Shown here piece after piece: positions 57,268-64,000 of a stretch of 64,000 nt of DNA (the first letter of the stretch is position 1; every line of letters begins with the position of its first letter). Origin of the DNA: Heliocidaris erythrogramma (Eukaryota > Echinodermata > Echinoidea > Camarodonta > Echinometridae); NCBI GenBank assembly GCA_025617745.1, contig CM046858.1, positions 32,092,180-32,156,179 of the forward strand. Direction: 5' to 3'. The notes beneath the pieces were generated by a model, which did not search any database, was not told the DNA's origin, and saw only the letters and a program-made list of their open reading frames with translations. The translations under genes were made by a program, and so were the position numbers.

Positions 57268-59103
57268 TGAGGACAAGGCAGCCTGGAAGCTCGCACTTAA
57301 CAAGCTATACGAGACCTATGACCAGATGAAGGAGCAGGAACTTGAGGAGCCCTCCTGCACCATTGAGGCTGCTCTTGGAGCTCAACGATACGGCGAAGCC
57401 TGGCTAGTTGTGAATGAGATGACTGGACGAAAGAGAACGAAGGAAGGCCAAGTCTCGGGAAACAGTCCTGAGGAGCGGGTGTCAACATGGTTCACTCACT
57501 TCAAGAAGCTTCTGGGAGAAACACCCTCTGTTGAGGATCCAGACGAAGTGATCCCTAACATATTCGAGGATCTGGACATCATAGACGAGCCTTTTACTCT
57601 CAACGAATACAGGGAAGTAATGGCAGCCCTGAAGCTAGGTAAAGCAGCTGGTCCAGATGGCATACCTCCTGAAGTATTCAAGATGTGTGACTTTGACGAC
57701 ATCTGCCTGGACTTCTGCAACAAAGCTATCTTGGAAAACGACAAGCCTGATCTCTGGTCTTTTATGACCATAATCCCAGTGCCATAGGCTGATGACCTGT
57801 CAAACACCAATAACTACCGAGGAATCAGCTTGATATGTGTCATAGCAAAGATCTACAACAGAATGATCCTTAACCGCATACGCAGTGTCATAGACTTGAA
57901 GCTCCGGATAAACCAGAACGGCTTCCGCCCCAAGCGTTCCACAGTGGCTCAAATCCTCACATTGAGAAGAATCATTGAAGGAGTTAAGGCGAATCATTTA
58001 CCTGCTATAATCACCTTCATTGATTTTAAGAAGGCCTTCGACTCTATTCACAGAGGGAAGATGATGAGAATTCTGAAGGCATATGGCATTCCACCAAACC
58101 TGCTGAGGGCAATTGAGGGCATGTATTCAAACACCAAGGCAAGAGTCGTGACACCAGATGGGGAAACGGAGCAGTTTGATATCACTGCTGGCATCTTGCA
58201 AGGAGATACCCTGGCACCATTCCTATTTGTCATTGTTCTTGATTATGCAATGAGGAAAGCGATGGCTGACGGAAAGGAGGAGGAGCTTGGGTTTACCATA
58301 ACCCGTCGCAAATCTAGGAGGCACACCAAGCAAGTCTTAGCGGACCTCGACTTCGCTGATGACATTGCCCTGCTGTCCGATGCGATGGAACAGGCCCAGG
58401 AACTTCTTCTAAGAGTCGAGCACGAATGCAACAAGGTCGGCCTCTGCCTAAACGGTTCTAAAACGAAGTACCTGGTATATAATGCAGATGAGGACCACCC
58501 CACACTCCGCACCCGCGATGGCACCACCCTTGAGAGGAAGGAGGACTTCAAGTACCTTGGGTCTTGGGTTGATGGGTGTTCAAGGACATCAACATCAGGA
58601 AGGCACTCGCCTGGAGAGCTCTCAATGGCATGGACGAGACCTGGAAGTCAAACTTGAGCCCCGGGATCAAGAAGAGATTTTTTGTAGCCACAGTGGAGTC
58701 AATCCTCATGTATGGATGTGAGAGCTGGGCACTCAACAAAGCAATGGAGAAGTCCTTAAATGGCACATATACCCGCATGCTGAGGAAAGTGCTGAATGTT
58801 CACTGGAGTTCACACACCACAAACAAAGAACTCTATGGCAACTTGCCCGCAGTTACGGATAAGATAGCCGCTAGACGACTCCAACTTGCCGGACGCTGCC
58901 ACCGCCACCCAGAACTGACCACTCAGAAACTAGTGCTGTGGGAACCGAAGCATGGTCACAAGGGAAGAGGACGACCTCGTACAGATTTTATTGAAGTCCT
59001 CAAGCGCGACACTGGAGCCCAGAATACCAGGGAGCTGGCGACGAGGATGGATGACAGATCGGTGTGGAGGTCCCATGTCCTGTCCCGCCAGAGGGCGACC
59101 TAA
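57233..59103 (+). pseudogene. LINE reverse transcriptase and C-terminal domain
   Basis: After the frameshift the protein continues with ALKLGKAAGPDGIPPEVFK and a TAG at 57785-57787, where related proteins have a Lys before the DLSNTNNYRGISL motif. In the same frame follow LRINQNGFRPKRSTVAQI, FIDFKKAFDSIHR (palm Asp), GILQGDTLAPFLFV and the catalytic DLDFADDIALLSD (about 58345). A second frameshift near 58575 precedes INIRKALAWRALNGM, ILMYGCESWALN, RRLQLAGRCHRHPEL and GRGRPRTDFIEVL. The protein ends at 59103. Catalytic residues are kept, so decay is recent relative to the gypsy and DIRS remnants. Confidence 0.85.
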
Positions 59104-59251
59104 GTCAAGTAAGTCAAGTAGTTGTCTGGGGTGGTTGTCCAGGGGGTGGTTGTCCGGGGGGGGGGGGGGGGGGGGGGTAGTTGTCCTAAAGGGTGGTTGT
59201 CCTAGGTAGTAGTTTTCCTAGAAATACATAAGAAAAGAGAAGCTAGATATA

Positions 59252-59415
59252 CAGTGGAAACTCAGTATAACAAAGGTCCTTGGGACCATCGAAATTGCCT
59301 CGTTATAAGAGGAATCTCGTTATATCAGGATTAAAAACAAGAGATTATAAAGAGCATGGTCCGGAATATTATTACCTTGTCATATCAGGAACTTCTTGAT
59401 ACTGAGTTTCCACTG
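59252..59415. mobile_element. CAGTGGAAACT MITE in the right foldback arm
   Basis: TA, CAGTGGAAACTCAGTATAAC ... ACTGAGTTTCCACTG, TA. It is 164 bp, inverted relative to the left-arm copy. Confidence 0.85.
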
Positions 59416-59735
59416 TAGATGGAAGGAAAAACAAAGAAATGCATGAGGAAAGAGAATAGGATAGATGGAAGGTAAAACAAAAGAAAGAAATAAGGAAAGG
59501 GAGAGGATAGATGGAAGGAAAAACAAAGAAATACATAAGGAATGAGAAGAGGATGTATGGAAGGAAAGAGAAGAGGATAGATGGAAGGAAAAGCAAAGAA
59601 ATACATTAGGATAGTGGAGAGGATATGTTTTCCTTGCATCTATCTTCTCTTTCCTTTTGTATTTCTTTGTTTTAACATCCATCTATCCTCTTCTCTTTCC
59701 TTCCATCTATCCTCTCCCCTTTCCTTATGCATTGT

Positions 59736-60205
59736 CCTGAGGGTAGTTGTCCTAGGGGGTGGTTGTCCGGGGGGTAGTTGTCGGGGGGTAGTTGTCCGGC
59801 GGGTAGTTGTCCTGGGGGTAGTTGTCCTGGGGGTAGTTGTCCGGGGGGTAGTTGTCCAGGGGGTAGTTGTCCAGGGGGTAGTTGTCCGGGGGGTAGTTGT
59901 CCGGGGGGTAGTTGTCCGGGGGGTAGTTGTCCGGGGGTAGTTGTCCGGGGGGTAGTTGTCCTAGGGGGTAGTTGTCCTAGGGGGTAGTTATCTGGGGGGT
60001 AGTTATCCAGGGGGTAGTTGTCATAGAGGGTGGTTGTCCTAGGGGGTAGTTGTTTGGGGGGTAGTTATCCGGGGGGTACTTGTCCTAGGGGGTAGTCGTC
60101 CTAGAGGGTGGTTGCCCTAGGGGGTAGTTGCCCTAGGGGGTAGTTGTCCTAGAGGGTGGTTATCCTAGGGGTGGTTATCGGGGGGTGGTTGTCCAGGGGG
60201 TAGGT
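59736..60205 (+). repeat. 15-bp G-rich tandem array (right arm, outer domain)
   Basis: About 30 units of GGGGGTAGTTGTCC[T/G/A]. G-runs of four to six recur every 15 bases, a pattern compatible with G-quadruplex formation. The left arm has only about 13 units (53050-53245), so this side has expanded. A central block of near-identical CCGGGGGGTAGTTGT units points to recent expansion. Confidence 0.92.
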
Positions 60206-60216
60206 GTCCGGATACG

Positions 60217-61475
60217 CACCTACACATCCTAATGATGGTATCAGTACACAGTAAACAATCACATTCATGTCACCTACACATCCTAATGATGGTATCAGTA
60301 CACAGTAAACAATCACATTCATGTCATGCACTCGTCCTAATGATGGTATCAGTACACGGTATCAGTACACGGTAAACAATCACATTCATATCATGCACTC
60401 ATCCTAATGATGGTATCAGTACACAGTAAACAATCACATTCATGTCGTGCACTCGTCCTGATGGTATCAGTACACATTAAACAATCACATTCATGCCCTG
60501 CACTCGTCCTGATGGTATCAGTACAAAGTAAACAATCACATTCATGTCATGCACTCATCCTAATGATGGTATCAGTTCCCAGAAGACAACAATTACTGTA
60601 AAAGTGGAAATTTTCGCACAATTAATTATTCAGGCTCGGGTGAGTAAAGTAAATTTTGCGTGTTTTTTAATTTCGCCGACGTGCTAGGCTCATGGGCAAA
60701 AAAAAAGACTACATAAACAAAAATATTCGCATATTCGAAAATTTCCACACCGTAAAATATTCCACACAAGGTCCATGCCAGTGTAACAGACATGAAATTC
60801 AGACTTATTTTGGGTTACTTTAGACAGTTTTAAGCAAAGCTGAGAGTCCTAAAGTACATTTCAGTAAGTGAATCAGACACATTTCACTATCCAGGGGCTT
60901 ACACAGTAAGAGAAAATAGACTCTTTGTAACTGTAATGGACATGAGTCACACAAAATGGAAAGGATTTTTACTCTCATGAACAGTCCAAAATAAATGTAT
61001 AGATCTGTGAGATTTAGGGTTCAATGGCCCGTATTCTGAACTCCGGTTTAACTTAAACCATGGTTTAAATGTGTGGTCTAACTATGGGTAGCCAAAAATG
61101 TCAAAAGTTTGATTACACTGTATGTCTATGTTCCTTATGTTTAGTCTACTGGATTCTGGTCTCATGCTTTAAGGGTCAAGAAAAATATTGTACTTATCAT
61201 TCCCAGACAGTTTTTAAAAGTTTGAGTACCAAAAATGCTGATAAACTGACTATCTACTGTTAGAGATTTGTATCACATTTAGCTGCCCATAGTGAAACCA
61301 CACATTTAGACCATGGTTTAAGTTAAACCGGAGTTCAGAATACGGGCCAATGAGTCTAATTTAGGTTACATGTAGCTTATAATCATACTTTTAAATATGT
61401 GTTGTATAACTATTAGACTACACATTTCCATGTCAGAGCTGAAAAGTAGCATAATGGACACAGGCGATACAGGAA
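60217..61475 (+). repeat. Satellite-plus-unique block, copy P
   Basis: 54-bp satellite units (to about 60590), then CAGAAGACAACAATTACTGT and about 850 bp of unique text through CTTTGTAACTGTAATGGACA to GGACACAGGCGATACAGG. The same order occurs at 62822-63966. This copy contains the 323-bp MITE at 61026. Confidence 0.88.
61026..61348. mobile_element. 323-bp MITE with 3-bp AAT target duplication
   Basis: Ends GGCCCGTATTCTGAACTCCG and its reverse complement; inverted repeats match over about 65 bp with one mismatch in the first 51. AAT flanks both sides (61023-61025, 61349-61351). The paralogous block at 63831 reads TTCAATGAGTC without it, giving a clean empty site. A 3-bp duplication fits a PIF/Harbinger-type transposase, although AAT is not the usual TWA. 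Confidence 0.93.
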
Positions 61476-62821
61476 ATAATGAACTTGATACGCAAACAAT
61501 ATTGGAATTGTCTTTGACTCGTCATATATTTTAGCAAATCTTGTGCAATATTCCCTTGTGTTGACCTCTAGGTCATCTAATATAAACATTCCTGTCCACC
61601 AGTACAGGCAACCATTACCAAATATTGGAAATGTCTTTGACTCATCAAACATTCCTGTCCACCAGTAAAGGCAACTATCACCACTATTTTTGGCATATGA
61701 TGCACCACGCGGTACCCCGGTGTAGCGTTGTACCCCGGGGTACCACGTTGTGTAGCGCCATCTCACGTCCACTCGAGTACAACCCCAGAGTTATGAATGC
61801 AGTGCGTGTACGTAGTCACAATGCATGTTAACAGTGCAGTGTTATTATGCATGGTGTGCACGCACTGTACTGCTGCTCGCGCGTACGTTAGCTGCTAGCG
61901 CTATAGCAGCCCTCACAAGCGCAGTGGCTATAGCGTTAGCTCCCGCGGCTTTAGAACTTGATTTTATTTCACTTCTTCCTAAAAAACATCACTTCATCGT
62001 TACTGTATTTTAGCTGTCAAACTTTCAAACTTAGACAATGGTGGAAGGTAATGGTGGATACGGAAATTTACTGTAAGGGAAAGGACGTAAAAGACGGAAG
62101 ATTCCAAGGAAAGAGAAAGTTGAAAGAGCACGATATCGTGCAATACAGAAGTTGGGGGACGAGCAGGCCCGCTGATCTGTGTACATGGTAGCGGTTTTTA
62201 GGAAGGCGAGTAACGGGGGAGACAAGGAGCAGGCTGATGGTGTTATTATGACACTGCTGGCCCAATCCCTCTCTCAAATCGAAGAAATAGAAATCAATAA
62301 TAGAATAATTACTCACAACAACAATGAATTTGAGAAAAATACATGACTTACAGGATGTTTTACAAGAACATGGGACACAATTGAATGTTGAAAAAATCAC
62401 ACCAAAATAATTTCCCACTTTTTGGTAACCCAGGGTACAGCCCTAAAAAAAAATTAAATAATTCAAAAAATTGGCCGATTTTTATTTGGTACCCCAGGGT
62501 ACCATTTATGTCATCATATCTTGTGTTGACCTCAAGGTCATCTAATAGTATATAAGGTAATCATCGCCATATGAAATAATTACCATCTGCTCTTGTCTTG
62601 TCTTTGATTCATATCCTATCTCCTTTTCCTGCTTATCCCTCCGTTTTGACCTTGACTGCTTCTATGTGTGTGATATAAAAGTGAGAATTTTTTTTTTAAT
62701 TACAATAATAGTCTATGTACAATCTTATTTACCCAGGGTAGACTCATCAGTCTCAAAACTGCTCATCCTGAGGGCCCTGCAAGTATTATTACCCTAGCAT
62801 TGTCATTGTCACCTCCACATA
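61476..62821. other. Segment between the duplicated blocks, CpG-rich part of unknown origin
   Basis: The words TTGTGTTGACCTC and AGGTCATCTAATA occur at 61558 and again at 62520, bracketing about 950 bp. Inside are two copies of ATTCCTGTCCACCAGTA (61588, 61649), GGTACCCCGG-type palindromes (61713-61745) echoed by GGTACCCCAGGGTACC (62492-62508), and a CpG-rich stretch (61740-61950). A short open frame at 62187-62345 (MVAVFRKASNGGDKEQ...) follows a related frame containing two stops at 62039-62186. They may be one decayed coding segment; no family recognised. Confidence 0.4.
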
Positions 62822-63966
62822 ATAATGATGGGGTCAGTACACAGTAAACAATAACATTCATGTCATGCACACAGAATCCTAATGATGGTGTCAGTACACA
62901 GTAAACAATAACGTTCATGTCATGCACTCAGAATCCTAATGATGGTATCAGTACACAGTAAACAATCACATTCATGTCGCCTACACATCCTAATGATGTA
63001 TCAGTACACAGTAAACAATCACATTCATGTCACCTACACATCCTAATGATGGTATCAGTACACAGTAAACAATCACATTCATGTCACCTACACATTCTAA
63101 TGATGGTATCAGTACACAGTAAACAATCACATTCATGTCATGCACTCGTCCTGATGGTATCAGTACAAAGTAAACAATAACATTCATGTCATGCACTCGT
63201 CCTAATGATGGTATCAGTACACGGTAAACAATCACATTCATGTCATGCACTCATCCTAATGACGGTATCAGTACACAGTAAACAATCACATTCATGTTGT
63301 GCACTCGTCCTGATGGTATCAGTACACAGTAAACAATCACATTCATGTCCTGCACTCGTCCTGATGGTATCAGTACAAAGTAAACAATAACATTCATGTC
63401 ATGCACTCGTCCTAATGATGGTATCAGTTCCCAGAAGACAACAATTACTGTAAAAGTGGAAATTTTCGCACAATTAATTATTCACGCTCGGCTGAGTAAA
63501 GTAAATTTTGCGTGTTTTTTAATTTCGCCGACGCCAATATATTCGAAAATTTCCACACTGTAAAATATTCCACACATGGTCCATGCCAGTGTTACAGACA
63601 TGAAATTCAGACTTATTTTGGGTTACTTTAGACAGTTTTAAGCAAAGCTGAGAGTCCTAAAGCACATTTCAGTAAGTGAATCAGACAGTCACATTTCACT
63701 ATCCAGGGGCTTACACAGCAAGAGAAAATAGACTCTTTGTAACTGTAATGGACATGAGTCACACAAAATGGAAAGGATTTTTACTCTCATGAACAGTCCA
63801 AAATAAATGTATAGATCTGTGAGATTTAGGGTTCAATGAGTCTAATTTAGGTTACATGTAGCTTATAATCATACTTTTAAATATGTGTTGTATAACTATT
63901 AGACTACACATTTCCATGTCAGAGCTGAAAAGTAGCATAATGGACACAGGCGAATACAGGAAATCA
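62822..63966 (+). repeat. Satellite-plus-unique block, copy Q
   Basis: Direct repeat of 60217-61475 with more satellite units (to about 63430) and without the MITE. It is truncated at GAATACAGGAAATCA, where a DIRS-like terminus begins. Confidence 0.88.
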
Positions 63967-64000
63967 GTAAAATCAGAACTGATTTTATTATTTGCTAGAT
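63967..64000. mobile_element. Left terminus of a third DIRS-type element (truncated by window)
   Basis: GTAAAATCAGAACTGATTTT followed by ATTATTTGCTA aligns with the DIRS left end GTAAAATCAGCACTGATTTT, CTTATTTACTA with three mismatches. It begins exactly where copy Q departs from copy P. Only 34 bases are visible, so the rest is inferred. Confidence 0.65.

Larger units (their letters stand above)
55577..59120 (+). mobile_element. Non-LTR retrotransposon (LINE), nearly full length, inactive
   Basis: 3.5 kb with an apurinic-type endonuclease followed by reverse transcriptase and ending in a short AAGTCAAGTAAGTCAAG tail rather than poly-A. Such short repeated tails and a single endonuclease-RT ORF are typical of RTE-related LINEs; clade assignment is tentative. 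Two frameshifts and one internal stop disable it. It sits between blocks of the 15-bp foldback repeat (to 55575 and from 59120). Confidence 0.82.
53044..60216. mobile_element. Foldback (TU-like) element with long tandem-repeat arms
   Basis: Left arm 53044-53775 and right arm 59219-60216 are inverted copies. Outer arm domains are 15-bp repeats (GGGGGTAGTTGTCCT on the G strand). Inner domains carry ATAGATGGAAGGAAA/ACAAAGAAATACATAAGG repeats and a CAGTGGAAAC MITE. CACCTACAC flanks both ends as a 9-bp duplication. Arms with an outer 15-bp subrepeat domain and an inner domain are the described structure of sea urchin TU elements. The 5.4-kb middle contains further G/C-strand repeat pieces (53930-54110, 55018-55050, 55443-55575), a MITE and a LINE. 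No transposase of its own was found. Confidence 0.8.

Noticed and set aside
59581..59987. Gly/Val-rich open frames (GVVVRGVVV, GGSCPGGSCP)
   Set aside because: Translation of the 15-bp foldback repeat in two frames; not a gene.
60217..63430. His/Ser-rich frames in the 54-bp satellite (VSVHSKQSHSC)
   Set aside because: Repeat-derived, broken at variant units and present on both strands; no coding support.

Overview
This is eukaryotic, repeat-dense, AT-rich DNA with no bacterial gene organisation. Short spliced exons, two DIRS-type tyrosine-recombinase retrotransposons, a foldback element with 15-bp subrepeats in its arms (the architecture described for sea urchin TU elements), many TA-flanked mariner/pogo-like elements and frequent TACATGTA motifs suggest a marine deuterostome, most likely an echinoderm such as a sea urchin. 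The species is inference.

Layout. 1-18.5 kb: no host gene seen. It holds LINE fragments (2.8-3.6 kb), a SINE-like repeat, small MITEs and hairpins, a direct tandem duplication of about 1.7 kb (7.3-10.8 kb), a 56-bp tandem array (11.9 kb), an 11-unit array of about 150 bp (15.2-17.0 kb) and a broken Crypton/KCTD1-like coding fragment (17.9-18.2 kb). 19.02-28.03 kb: a probable DNA transposon bounded by a 17-bp perfect inverted repeat and carrying a recurrent GTAACGTGAGTAAC motif; a complete-length DIRS element (20.29-26.26 kb) is nested in it. 29-52.2 kb: a minus-strand host gene, seen as exons at 52017-52166, 50170-50223, 47293-47397, 34533-34653, 30250-30485 and 29089-29178. Their splice sites and phases agree, and both ends lie outside what I can recognise. 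Its introns hold mariner- and pogo-like elements, a deleted Ty3/gypsy remnant, a second decayed DIRS element (39.50-45.50 kb), a 45-bp minisatellite and a 35-bp minisatellite. 52.9-60.2 kb: a 7.2-kb foldback element inserted in a 54-bp satellite with a 9-bp target duplication and containing a 3.5-kb broken LINE. 60.2-64 kb: two direct copies of a satellite-plus-unique block; one copy carries a 323-bp MITE that the other lacks, and the second is cut by what looks like the end of a third DIRS element at the window edge.

Main points. The DIRS copies retain inverted terminal repeats and an internal complementary region that joins both termini, so element ends and the inferred circle junction can be read directly. 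The 45-bp minisatellite starts a few bases past a real 5' splice site and repeats a donor-like sequence in about half of its units. No CRISPR array, rRNA or tRNA gene was seen. Every autonomous-element gene I examined has at least one frameshift or stop, so nothing here looks like an intact mobile-element coding set.
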